Source: Rhodococcus globerulus NBRC 14531
GTDB lineage: Bacteria > Actinomycetota > Actinomycetes > Mycobacteriales > Mycobacteriaceae
Direction: 5' to 3'
Length of the DNA stretch: 64,000 nucleotides
Assembly: GCF_001894805.1 (NCBI RefSeq)
Contig: NZ_BCWX01000003.1
Location: forward strand, 372,001 to 436,000
The translations under genes and the position numbers were made by a program. A model generated the notes under the pieces. The model was not told the DNA's origin and did not search any database. It saw nothing but the letters and a program-made list of their open reading frames with translations. Position 1 is the stretch's first letter, and each line of letters begins with the position of its first letter. Positions 51,181 through 59,694 of the stretch are shown here, in pieces.

Positions 51181-54100
51181 ATGACTGAACTGGTGTCGGG
51201 CGTAGCCCAGACCAAGCCCTATGACCTCGACGATCGGTACCGGTCGGGATCGGGTCCGGTGTTGCTGACCGGTGTTCAGGCAATCGCTCGCGGATTCGTC
51301 GAACAGCATGTCCGCGACATCCGCGCAGGCAAGCGGATCGCCACCTTTGTCTCCGGGTACCAGGGCAGTCCCCTCGGCGGAGTGGACAAGATGCTCCACG
51401 GGATGCCCAAGGTGCTCGCCGAGCACGACATCACCTTCATACCGGGCTTCAACGAGGAACTTGCGGCCACCGCGGTGTGGGGTAGCCAAACAGACCTTCC
51501 TGCAGGAACCGCGACCCACGACGGCGTGACCGGCATCTGGTACGGCAAGGGGCCCGGTGTCGACCGCGCTACCGATACCATCCGCCACGCGAACATGTAC
51601 GGCGTCAACCCCAGGGGCGGCGTCGTGCTTCTGGTGGGCGACGATCCTGCATCCAAATCGTCGACCGTACCCGCAGTGAGTGAGCGCTCCCTCGCAGCAA
51701 TGGGCGTGCCGGTTCTGTTCCCCCGCAACGCCGAAGAAATCATCACGATGGGCATGCACGCGGTGGCGCTGTCCCGCGCATCCGGTTGTGTTGTGGCCCT
51801 GAAGATCGTTGCCGACGTAGCGGACGGCGCGTGGACGGTTGACGGCAGCATCGCCGACTTCGACATCGTGGTGCCCGAGGTGCAGTTCGAGGGCAAGCCA
51901 TTTGTCTACAAGCAGCGTCAGATGGCGGCGCCGCCGGACAGCGTCATCGCAGAAGCCGACCTGTACGGACCCCGGTGGGATCTGGTGCAGGCCTACGGTG
52001 CCGCGAACAATCTTGATGTGATCGAGGTTGATCCGTCAGGTGCCAAGATCGGAATTGCCGCTACCGGAACCACATTCGACTCCGTACGTCAGGCTCTGAC
52101 AGACCTGGGTGTCGACGACGCAGCCCTGCATCGTGCGGGAATTCGGCTGCTCCGTATCGGTATGCCGTACCCGGTGGTGGGGGAGTCGGTGCGAGAGTTC
52201 GCAACCGGACTCGAGCAGATCATCGTGGTCGAGGACAAGACGGCATTCATCGAGGCTCAGATTCGAGAGATCCTCTACGGAATCGATGATGCGCCTCGCA
52301 TCATCGGTAAGCGCGACGGCCAGGGCCGTCTGCTCATGCCCGCGAGTGGTGAGCTCACCGCAGGCCGGTTGCTCGCCCCGTTGCGCCGCGTACTCAAGCC
52401 GCACGTCGAGCTCAAGCGCACCCTCCCGGCTCCGCTGTCGCTGAACGTGCTCTCCGCCAAGCGCACCGCGTACTTCTGCAGTGGGTGCCCCCACAACCGT
52501 TCCACCGCAATCCCCGAGGGTTCCATCGGCGGCGGCGGAATCGGTTGCCACACACTCGTCACCATGTCCGGCCGTGAGGACAGCGCTGTCACCGGTTTGA
52601 CGCAGATGGGCGGCGAGGGCAGCCAGTGGATCGGGCAGGCACCGTTCACCGACGTGCCTCACCTGTTCCAGAACATCGGCGACGGCACCTTCTTCCATTC
52701 CGGTCAATTGGCTGTTCAGGCGTGCATCGCTGCAGGCGTGAACATCACCTACAAGTTGCTCTACAACGAGGTAGTGGCGATGACCGGTGCGCAGGACGCA
52801 GAAGGTGCCCTCTCCGTTGCTCAACTCAGCCACAAGCTGACCACCGAGGGCGTCAAGCAGATCATCATCTGTGCGGACGATCCGGGCCGGCACAGCAAGC
52901 GTGCCCTGGCCAAGGGCACCAAACTCTGGCACCGCGATCGTCTCGACGAAGCTCAGAAGGAACTTCGCGAGATCAAGGGCGTCACGGTCCTGATCTACGA
53001 CCAGCACTGTGCGGCCGACGCGCGGCGTCAGCGCAAGCGTGGCACGTTGCCCACCCGCAACACTCGCGTCGTCATCAACGAAGCGGTGTGCGAAGGCTGT
53101 GGCGACTGCGGAGTGAAGTCGAATTGCCTGTCTGTTCAGCCGGTGGACACCGAGTACGGTCGCAAGACGAAGATCGACCAGACGTCGTGCAACACCGACT
53201 ACACCTGCATGGACGGCGATTGCCCTTCGTTCGTGACCGTCGAACTGGTTCCCGGAAAGAAGGCTCCCAAGGCCGCTCGTCCGGTCCCGCCAGTGGTCGC
53301 AGATCCTGATCTGGGCCCGCTCACCACAACCCAGAATGTTTTCCTCGCGGGTATCGGCGGTACCGGCATCGTCACCGTCAACCAGGTGCTGGCAACAGCA
53401 GCGCTGCGCGCCGGCCTCGAGGTCGAGAGCCTTGACCAGATCGGTCTCAGTCAGAAAGCCGGACCCGTTGTCTCCCACTTGCGTTTCAGTTCCGGAGCGC
53501 TCGAGCCGTCCAACCGGCTCACCCCGGGTAGTGCGGATTGCATCGTTGCCTTCGACCTGCTGACCGCGACCGACAACAAGAACCTCGATTACGGCAACCA
53601 CGAGTCGACCATCTCCATCGCCTCGACGTCGCAGACGCCGACCGGAGACATGGTCTACGACAAGGATGTTCGCTACCCGGAGGAGTCCTCCCTCTTGGCT
53701 CGCCTTGACAAGGTCTCGCGGACGCTGCGTTCGTTCGATGCACTTGCCGCGGCCCAGGAGTTGTTCGGTAACACGGCAGCAGCCAACTTCCTGCTCATCG
53801 GTGCGGCTTACCAAAGCGGGGGACTTCGTCTTCCGGCTGAGGCCATCGAAGAGGCGATCGGCATCAACGGTGTTGCGGTGGAAGCAAATATCGCCGCATT
53901 CCGCTGGGGCCGCGCGGCAATTGCCGACACGATTGCGTTCGAGGCCGTCACGACGCCTGCCAAGTCCGTCCGCACACCGGTCGTCGCACCGGCACACATG
54001 TTCGCCGGGACAACCTTGGCTGGTGAAACCCTGCGACTGGTGGAACTGCGTGCTGCGCAGTTGATCGAGTTCCAGTCCGTCAAGGTCGCTGCGCGGTACA

Positions 54101-54636
54101 TCGATCAGGTTCAGGCAGTGTGGACCGCAGAGCGGGCCGCCACCGAACGCACCGACTTCAGTGAAGCGGTCGCCCGTGGCCTGTTCAAGTTCACCGCGTA
54201 CAAGGACGAGTACGAAGTTGCTCGCATGCTGGTCGATCCCGCCTTCATCGACGAGGTCAAGTCCCAGGTGCCTGCGGGTGAGAACCTGACATACAAGCTG
54301 CACCCGCCGATCCTCAAGGTGATGGGTCGTAAGAAGAAGATCGGGTTCGGGCCGAAGTCGCATGTCGCGCTGAAGGTTCTGGCGAAGGGCAAGAAACTCC
54401 GCGGCACCAAGCTCGATCCGTTCGGCTACATGCACGTCCGCAAGGTCGAGCGTGAACTGCTCGACCAGTACGAGACCATCGTCGCGGATCTGTCCCGCGC
54501 CTTGGGCGCCGAAGGTTACGACCGCGCCGTCGACATCGCGGCTCTCCCGGACATGGTTCGTGGTTACGAGGACGTCAAGCTCGGCAACGTCGAACTGTAC
54601 AAGGCGCGCCTGCGTGAGTTGGGTGTCAACGGCTAA
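51181..54636 (+). CDS. Indolepyruvate ferredoxin oxidoreductase family protein (single-chain)
   Basis: Very large TPP and iron-sulfur enzyme of 1151 residues that oxidatively decarboxylates aryl-pyruvates to aryl-acetyl-CoA, passing electrons to ferredoxin. Order: pyrimidine-type domain (FVSGYQGSPLGGVDKMLHGMP, about residues 57-77), PP-type domain with FCSGCPHNRSTAIPEG and IGDGTFFHSGQLAVQACIAAG, two cysteine clusters CEGCGDCGVKSNC and CNTDYTCMDGDC for 4Fe-4S centres, then the gamma-type domain FLAGIGGTGIVTVNQVL and a C-terminal DUF6537-like part. Fused alpha-gamma organisation fits the aerobic bacterial IOR group. ATG 51181. It ends at a strong terminator and is flanked by two MerR regulators. 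Confidence 0.92.
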   Translation: MTELVSGVAQTKPYDLDDRYRSGSGPVLLTGVQAIARGFVEQHVRDIRAGKRIATFVSGYQGSPLGGVDKMLHGMPKVLAEHDITFIPGFNEELAATAVWGSQTDLPAGTATHDGVTGIWYGKGPGVDRATDTIRHANMYGVNPRGGVVLLVGDDPASKSSTVPAVSERSLAAMGVPVLFPRNAEEIITMGMHAVALSRASGCVVALKIVADVADGAWTVDGSIADFDIVVPEVQFEGKPFVYKQRQMAAPPDSVIAEADLYGPRWDLVQAYGAANNLDVIEVDPSGAKIGIAATGTTFDSVRQALTDLGVDDAALHRAGIRLLRIGMPYPVVGESVREFATGLEQIIVVEDKTAFIEAQIREILYGIDDAPRIIGKRDGQGRLLMPASGELTAGRLLAPLRRVLKPHVELKRTLPAPLSLNVLSAKRTAYFCSGCPHNRSTAIPEGSIGGGGIGCHTLVTMSGREDSAVTGLTQMGGEGSQWIGQAPFTDVPHLFQNIGDGTFFHSGQLAVQACIAAGVNITYKLLYNEVVAMTGAQDAEGALSVAQLSHKLTTEGVKQIIICADDPGRHSKRALAKGTKLWHRDRLDEAQKELREIKGVTVLIYDQHCAADARRQRKRGTLPTRNTRVVINEAVCEGCGDCGVKSNCLSVQPVDTEYGRKTKIDQTSCNTDYTCMDGDCPSFVTVELVPGKKAPKAARPVPPVVADPDLGPLTTTQNVFLAGIGGTGIVTVNQVLATAALRAGLEVESLDQIGLSQKAGPVVSHLRFSSGALEPSNRLTPGSADCIVAFDLLTATDNKNLDYGNHESTISIASTSQTPTGDMVYDKDVRYPEESSLLARLDKVSRTLRSFDALAAAQELFGNTAAANFLLIGAAYQSGGLRLPAEAIEEAIGINGVAVEANIAAFRWGRAAIADTIAFEAVTTPAKSVRTPVVAPAHMFAGTTLAGETLRLVELRAAQLIEFQSVKVAARYIDQVQAVWTAERAATERTDFSEAVARGLFKFTAYKDEYEVARMLVDPAFIDEVKSQVPAGENLTYKLHPPILKVMGRKKKIGFGPKSHVALKVLAKGKKLRGTKLDPFGYMHVRKVERELLDQYETIVADLSRALGAEGYDRAVDIAALPDMVRGYEDVKLGNVELYKARLRELGVNG

Positions 54637-54653
54637 CTCGGTACGAGGGATGA

Positions 54654-54686
54654 CTGTGCCCCAGCGACATTGTCGCTGGGGCACAG
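54654..54686 (+). terminator. Terminator after indolepyruvate oxidoreductase gene
   Basis: CTGTGCCCCAGCGAC pairs with GTCGCTGGGGCACAG around a very short loop, giving a 15-bp stem 17 bp past the stop. Confidence 0.88.
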
Positions 54687-54714
54687 TTGTGTTCCAGCGA
54701 TATTGCCAATGAAT

Positions 54715-54746
54715 CTTGACCTTGACGCTACGTCATGGTTGACACT
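54715..54746 (+). promoter_or_regulatory. MerR-type promoter shared in sequence with the TipA-like gene
   Basis: -35 TTGACC (54716-54721), 19-bp spacer with TGACG-CTA-CGTCA, -10 GACACT (54741-54746). Bases 54715-54735 differ from the equivalent minus-strand stretch 50983-50963 at one position only. Confidence 0.7.
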
Positions 54747-54752
54747 GTGTTC

Positions 54753-55556
54753 ATGCGAATAGGACGCCTAGCGGAGGCTGCTCAGACCACACCGAGGACT
54801 GTGCGGCACTACCATCGGCTCGGATTGCTCGCGTAACCCGTCCGGCGGGCAAACGGGTACCGCGAGTACACGATGGATGACGTCGTACGGTTGGTCCGCA
54901 TTCGCTGGTTGGCCGAGCGGGGTGTTCCGTTGGGTTCGATAGCGGCGTTGTTCGCCGCAGACACCTCGGGAGAAGGGGTGAGCGATACCGTTGCCGATCT
55001 CCGAGCGTTGATCGGGGCAGTGGAAGTCGAACAGGCAAAACTGGCGCGTCGGCATGTCGGACTGACGTCGATGCTCGCGGACGCCGAGAGCGGCCGCACT
55101 GTGTCTGCCTTGCCTACGGACGTTGCGTCAGCTCTGACCGAGGCCGTCGATACCGCGTTTTCGCCGGGAGTGCAGCGCGCGCTCGAGCGTGAACGAGATC
55201 TTCTCGAGGTGCTGCCAATGACGGGAAGTGCTCCCGAGCAGTTTTTACACTCCTATGCGTCGGTGATCGCGGATGACGAGAAGCGTTCCCGTTACCTCGC
55301 GTCGCTGTCGGACTGGTCGAGTATCGAAGGGAAGGAGCCGGTTTCGGTCGAGAGCGCGATTGAGCAGCTCGCCTGCAGCATCCTGGCCCAATTCGACGAG
55401 CAGACAATTGCGGACCTGAGGGCCCAGTCCAACGTCGGGCTAGGCATGCCCGTCTCGCTCGACGATGTTGTTCCGGACCCGGCGCAACGTGAGGTAGTAC
55501 TGCGGGTTCAGCGCGCGCTCGTGGCGCGAATAGCCGACGAAGGTGAGGGGCGATGA
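54753..55556 (+). pseudogene. MerR-family regulator interrupted by a TAA stop at codon 28
   Basis: From ATG 54753 the frame reads MRIGRLAEAAQTTPRTVRHYHRLGLLA, a clear MerR helix-turn-helix, and stops at TAA (54834-54836). The same frame then continues PVRRANGYREYTMDDVVRLV and on to 55556, exactly the expected rest of a MerR protein, including wing, coiled coil and a C-terminal helical part. A GAA to TAA change would explain it, since L-L-x-E-P is the family norm. No Shine-Dalgarno, but a MerR-type promoter whose -10 ends 6 nt before the ATG, so a leaderless mRNA is likely. An internal ATG at 54873 would give an HTH-less 227-residue product. Stop overlaps the next gene (ATGA). Confidence 0.85.
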
Positions 55557-56125
55557 CATTCTCGAACACAAAACTTGGGGCGTTGTGGCTCTGGATTCGT
55601 GGCCGTGACGCAGTTGTGGAGCAAGGCGCCGTCGTTGTTCGATCCAGCGGTGGATCATTGGTTCTTCCTGTCGCTTTCGGCGTTGCCACCGTCATCGAAA
55701 TGGCGGTGCTGCACATTCTTGTGCCATGGATGTGGCTCAGTGTGATTCTTGCAGCGGCATCCGTGTGGTCGTTGGTGGTGCTGTTCGGCTACCTGGCTCT
55801 GCATCGGGTTCATCCACATTTCGTGACGGACACACGGTTCGTGGTGCGACAATCCGGAACAGTTGTCGTTTCGATCGACCGAGAGTCTATGGCGTCGGCG
55901 GCATGTGTGCGTCGATTCGACACAACAACACCGGAGTTAGAAGGCAGTCGGTTGACGTTGCCGAATCTCGACGGAACCAACGTCGATGTGGTTCTGCGAC
56001 AACCGATCCACGTCGAACTTCCGGCGTTGATCCCGCGATACCGCCGGAGCGGATTTGTCGACAGGATCAGCCTGTACGTCGACGAACCCGCCGATCTGGT
56101 GGGAATTTTGTCGAAGGTGCTGTGA
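55553..56125 (+). CDS. Two-helix membrane protein coupled to the merR pseudogene
   Basis: A 190-residue protein I do not recognise. Hydrophobic stretches at about residues 37-57 (LVLPVAFGVATVIEMAVLHIL) and 60-82 (MWLSVILAAASVWSLVVLFGYLAL) form a hairpin; the remainder is a soluble beta-rich domain with RFVVRQSGTVVVSIDRESM. Its ATG overlaps the TGA of the MerR reading frame (ATGA), so it evolved as a translationally coupled partner. With the upstream frame broken, its expression may rely on re-initiation. Confidence 0.75.
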   Translation: MTFSNTKLGALWLWIRGRDAVVEQGAVVVRSSGGSLVLPVAFGVATVIEMAVLHILVPWMWLSVILAAASVWSLVVLFGYLALHRVHPHFVTDTRFVVRQSGTVVVSIDRESMASAACVRRFDTTTPELEGSRLTLPNLDGTNVDVVLRQPIHVELPALIPRYRRSGFVDRISLYVDEPADLVGILSKVL

Positions 56126-56139
56126 ATGCAGTTGGGCTA

Positions 56140-57777
56140 CTAAGGGTTTTGCGCGGAATTGGCGTAGCGAACCGACCCGGCAACAACAGTCATGGCGATC
56201 TCAGTGGTGAGGAGTGAGTCGGCACCTTCTGTGAACGGATCTTGTTTCAATACGACAAAATCGGCAGCTTTGCCCCGAACCAGTTGGCCGGTCACGTTTT
56301 CCCACCGACACGAGTAGGCCGCGTCCCGAGTGGCGTGTGCGAGAGCTTCCGCGAGAGGAAGTGCGTACTGCGGGAGGTTGGGTGGCAGTGACGGGTCGAT
56401 GGCAGACATGCGAGTGGTGGCGATGAACATGTTAGGCAGCGGTGGGTGAGGCGCAGTCGGCGCGTCCGATCCCAAGGCGAGAACCGCACCGGCCTCGGTG
56501 AATTCGGGCCACGGGTAGGCACGATTCACACGGTAGTCGCCGAGCATTGCACGCCAGTTTTCTTGAATAGCAGGATCCGCATGAACTGGTTGCATGGAGG
56601 CGACCACACCGAGTCGGGCAAGGCGCTCGACGTTGTCTCGGGTGATCGACTCCAGGTGTTCCATCCGATGCCGCCGGGGAATATCCCCGTTGGTGGCTAT
56701 CGCGTATTCGAGTGCAGTCAAACCGATCTCGGACGCCTCGTCGCCGATAGCATGCATGGCGATTTGCAGGCCTGCAGCGTCAGCGGCGGTTACGACGGGG
56801 ATCAATGACTCCAGGTCCCAGATGGGCTCGGCGTTGGTACCGTCCGAGTACGGCTCTTTCATTGCAGCAGTGCAGCTGTCGATCACACCGTCGATGATGA
56901 TCTTGATGCCCGCGACGGCGAGCCACGGACCTTGGATGCGATCGTGCAACTCGATGACGTCGTGAACTTGCCTGACGTTATCGGCGTCGTTGTCCTCACG
57001 CGTCATCAGCCAATGTGCAGCGACCCGCAACGGCAGCGTTCCGTTCCCCGCGTCCAATGCTCTTTCCAGACAAGATAATTCGTCCGGGCCGAGCGCCATG
57101 TCCACTGCGCCGGTTACGCCGTCTTCGAGATAACGGCGGAACGCGAGCGCCAGGGCAATGTCCCGGTCCTCGTCGGTTGCGAGTTCAGCCAGCTTCGGCC
57201 ACACGTAGAGCATCACCGCGGTCTCGTACAGCATTCCGGTTGCTTCTCCGGTGCTCGGGTCTCGATCGATGCGACCACCGATCGGGTCGGGCGTGTCGGC
57301 ATCGATGCCAAGTTCTCGTAGCGCCGCGCTGTTCACCCAGACAGAATGTAGATCGTTGGCATCGAGGTACACCGGACGGTCGGGCACGACGGCGTCGATC
57401 ATTTCCCGCGTCGGGTGTTGCCCACCGAGTGCCGAGAACAGCCAACTGCGTCCAAGCAGACGAGGTGCATCGGGGTTCGATTCCGAGAAGGTGCGGATGC
57501 TGGTCTGGATATCGGCAATACTGGTGGCGTCGAGCAAATCGAGCTTCTGCAGTGAGAATCCCATCATGATCAAATGGGTATGCGCGTCGACAAAACCGGG
57601 AAGTACAACGGCGCCTTGGAGATCGACCACTTCGGCGTCAGGGGCAAGGATTTCCGCGAACTCGGACTCTCCCGAGAAAATGAGCTGCTGATCCTTGACG
57701 ACCAGCGATTCGGCCCAGCCGCCCTCGGCGGCAGTGAAAATCTTCCCGTTGCGGTAGTGAGTGATGCGCTCATTCAT
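56140..57777 (-). CDS. Amidohydrolase family protein (YtcJ/ amidohydrolase_3 type)
   Basis: A 545-residue metal-dependent hydrolase. PGFVDAHTHLIMMG (HxH ligands, about residue 66-70), IAMHAIGD and HRMEHLES (further histidines), and ALGSDAP (catalytic aspartate) are the amidohydrolase_3 signature. The C-terminal strand GQLVRGKAADFVVLKQDPF closes the composite sandwich domain. AAGGA lies 12 nt before the ATG. Substrate unknown; members deacylate N-acyl compounds or open lactams. Convergent with the coupled membrane-protein gene. Confidence 0.9.
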   Translation of the reverse strand: MNERITHYRNGKIFTAAEGGWAESLVVKDQQLIFSGESEFAEILAPDAEVVDLQGAVVLPGFVDAHTHLIMMGFSLQKLDLLDATSIADIQTSIRTFSESNPDAPRLLGRSWLFSALGGQHPTREMIDAVVPDRPVYLDANDLHSVWVNSAALRELGIDADTPDPIGGRIDRDPSTGEATGMLYETAVMLYVWPKLAELATDEDRDIALALAFRRYLEDGVTGAVDMALGPDELSCLERALDAGNGTLPLRVAAHWLMTREDNDADNVRQVHDVIELHDRIQGPWLAVAGIKIIIDGVIDSCTAAMKEPYSDGTNAEPIWDLESLIPVVTAADAAGLQIAMHAIGDEASEIGLTALEYAIATNGDIPRRHRMEHLESITRDNVERLARLGVVASMQPVHADPAIQENWRAMLGDYRVNRAYPWPEFTEAGAVLALGSDAPTAPHPPLPNMFIATTRMSAIDPSLPPNLPQYALPLAEALAHATRDAAYSCRWENVTGQLVRGKAADFVVLKQDPFTEGADSLLTTEIAMTVVAGSVRYANSAQNP

Positions 57778-58035
57778 GACTTTTCGTGATCCTTACGCGA
57801 TGACGGCGGTGGTGACAGCGGCGCTGTGGTGACGATACGCACCCTCGGTGCGCGCGGACAGGCGAGATACCAAGGCGAGCGGGACCAGCAGAAGGAAGTT
57901 GATGGAGGCGATTCGTCGAGTATGGGGAGCGGCGCGTCGACCACTAAGTCTAGCGAATTTGATTCGTTAAATGTGTGTTTTGCGTGAATTTGGCGTCGCC
58001 GGTCTGTTTCTTGTTGTGAGGCATATGCTTCCGCA
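57778..58035. other. 258-bp intergenic gap
   Basis: No start-to-stop gene is supported. One minus-strand frame reads about 50 residues with membrane-like composition (INFLLLVPLALVS...) ending in TAA at 57796-57794, but it lacks a start codon. It could be a decayed remnant of a membrane protein or chance. Confidence 0.4.
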
Positions 58036-58647
58036 ATGGCTGAGCTTGCCGAACGAACCCGCTACTTCGAGCGCTACGTCACTTTTATCGACGCGATCGT
58101 TGCCATCGCGATCACGCTGCTCGTTCTACCGTTGGTCGAACTAACCACCGACCACCATGGCACCACGTCCGAATTACTGCACGAGAACGCTGCACAGTTC
58201 TACTCCTTCGCGCTGAGCTTTCTGGTGATCTTCCGGCTGTGGTGGTCGCAGCATCGGCTGCTTCGTTTTGTGATCGACGCAGACAAGGTGGTTGTGCGCG
58301 GATTGGGGCTGTGGGTGCTGACCATCGTGTTCTTGCCCTTCCCGACGGCGTTGGTGGCGGCGCCGTCGCAGGATCTGGGAACCAGGGCTCTCTACATCGG
58401 GACGATGGCCGCCAGCGCTGCGTTCCTGGCAGTGGTCGCGTGGGGTCTGGTCCGCAAGCCGTCGTTGAGTGAGGAGGGTGCCAAACCGAATTTCACGGCC
58501 GAGATTGTCACTTTCCTGATACTGGTGGTGGCACTGCTCGTCAGTGTGCTCGTTCCGGCGACGTCGTATTTCCCGTTGTTCCTTCTCCTGCTCTCGTCGC
58601 CGATCGAGAAGCTGTGGGATCGAGTACAAACGAGAAACCCCGCTTAG
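58036..58647 (+). CDS. TMEM175/DUF1211-family potassium channel-like protein
   Basis: Membrane protein of 203 residues with six hydrophobic helices. The first helix ERYVTFIDAIVAIAITLLVLPLVE holds the family filter pattern (R-x-x-x-F-x-D-A-I-x-A-I). In bacterial TMEM175 channels the isoleucine-lined helix 1 forms the K+ pore. LWWSQHRLLRFV follows as in the family. ATG 58036; upstream ribosome site weak. The next gene begins 11 bp after its stop. Confidence 0.88.
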   Translation: MAELAERTRYFERYVTFIDAIVAIAITLLVLPLVELTTDHHGTTSELLHENAAQFYSFALSFLVIFRLWWSQHRLLRFVIDADKVVVRGLGLWVLTIVFLPFPTALVAAPSQDLGTRALYIGTMAASAAFLAVVAWGLVRKPSLSEEGAKPNFTAEIVTFLILVVALLVSVLVPATSYFPLFLLLLSSPIEKLWDRVQTRNPA

Positions 58648-58657
58648 GCTCGCCCTC

Positions 58658-59482
58658 GTGGAACCAGACCTTGACTACACGATGCCCGGACCGTTAACCG
58701 GACTCGACGGGGTGGATGTGCCGTCGCTCGAGCTGCTCGCCGTCGATCCCGTGGACATTTGCCGAGTAGTTCCCTACCTGGTCGTCCAACCCACCGATGC
58801 GCAGTCGCTGAATCTGTCCGCGGACAGATTCGACGAAAACCAGATCCGACCGGCAAACGTTCTGTTTCAACGGCTACTCGCACTGGATGCAGCTCCGTTG
58901 ACCACTGCCCGGGAACCAGGCAAACGGGTCGTCGGAACCTGTCGGCACTTTGCTGTGATGAGTTGTGCGCTGCTGCGTCACCGCGGTATTGCCGCTCGTG
59001 TCCGCTGTGGCTTTGCCACTTACTTCCAGCCCGGGCAGGGCGTCGACCATTGGATCACCGAGTATCGGGACGATGACCGCGGACGTTGGATCCGCATCGA
59101 CTCGGAGATCCTGGGGCAGAACATACTTCCTCACGCACATGACCTGCAGCCAGCAGAGTTCCTCAGCGGCGGCGAGGCATGGGTTGCGTATCGGCGCGGC
59201 GAGATCGACGCATCCCAATTCGGGGTGTACGGAACCGAGAACTGGGGGCCGGCCGAGATCCGTGGCAACGCTGTGAAGGATCTGGCCGCAGTGAACAAGG
59301 TCGAAACCCTGCCTTGGGACGAGTGGGGCCGCATGACCGACGCCTACGACGGAAAGACCGGTGCGGAGTACGACCTGCTGCTCGACGAGATCGCCGGAGT
59401 CTGCGCTTCCGACGATCCCATCGCCATGCGGGCACTTTACGACCACAAGGATTTGCGGGTACCGGACAGTCTGATTTGTTAA
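58658..59482 (+). CDS. Transglutaminase-like (cysteine protease fold) protein
   Basis: A protein of about 274 residues. GTCRHFAVMSCALLRHRGIAARVRCGFATYF holds the catalytic cysteine of the transglutaminase-like core, DHWITEYR the histidine, and WIRIDSEIL the aspartate, in the right order and spacing (near residues 96, 132 and 149). Soluble, no signal. GTG 58658 is preferred because it leaves the family-like N-terminus intact; ATG 58682 is the alternative. Substrate unknown; such proteins may be proteases or amidases. Confidence 0.85.
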   Translation: MEPDLDYTMPGPLTGLDGVDVPSLELLAVDPVDICRVVPYLVVQPTDAQSLNLSADRFDENQIRPANVLFQRLLALDAAPLTTAREPGKRVVGTCRHFAVMSCALLRHRGIAARVRCGFATYFQPGQGVDHWITEYRDDDRGRWIRIDSEILGQNILPHAHDLQPAEFLSGGEAWVAYRRGEIDASQFGVYGTENWGPAEIRGNAVKDLAAVNKVETLPWDEWGRMTDAYDGKTGAEYDLLLDEIAGVCASDDPIAMRALYDHKDLRVPDSLIC

Positions 59483-59624
59483 TCATCTCGCGCGAGCGGT
59501 CCCGCGCGCCGAATGTGCGCCCGCGCGGATGATCGAGCGCGCGTCCGCACAATCGCCCTGCGGCGTCGTCGGTCCAGCGGGAATCTCAAGTTTGCTTCCG
59601 CTGTTGAAAGAAATCCAAGCCCGC

Positions 59625-59651
59625 GGGAATTGATCGGCCTCCGAGCACGTT
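59625..59651 (+). promoter_or_regulatory. SigH/SigE-type promoter of the Clp gene
   Basis: GGGAAT (59625-59630), 17-bp gap, CGTT (59648-59651). This matches the actinobacterial ECF stress consensus GGGAAY-N16/17-CGTT. Confidence 0.65.
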
Positions 59652-59652
59652 A

Positions 59653-59673
59653 CTTGAGTCAAGAACGCTCAAC
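59653..59673. promoter_or_regulatory. HAIR element (HspR operator) ahead of the Clp gene
   Basis: CTTGAGT-N7-GCTCAAC, close to the HspR-associated inverted repeat CTTGAGT-N7-ACTCAAG (5 of 7 right-arm bases match). It lies right after the stress promoter, 22 bp from the ATG. Confidence 0.75.
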
Positions 59674-59694
59674 TTACTATTAGGAGGCTTCGGA

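Noticed and set aside
52036..54684. Open frame of about 880 codons antisense to the indolepyruvate oxidoreductase
   Set aside because: It mirrors GC-rich codon bias of the sense gene, lacks any domain pattern and runs through the terminator hairpin.
57790..57960. Small minus-strand membrane protein gene
   Set aside because: About 50 residues of membrane-like sequence but no start codon or ribosome site in frame.
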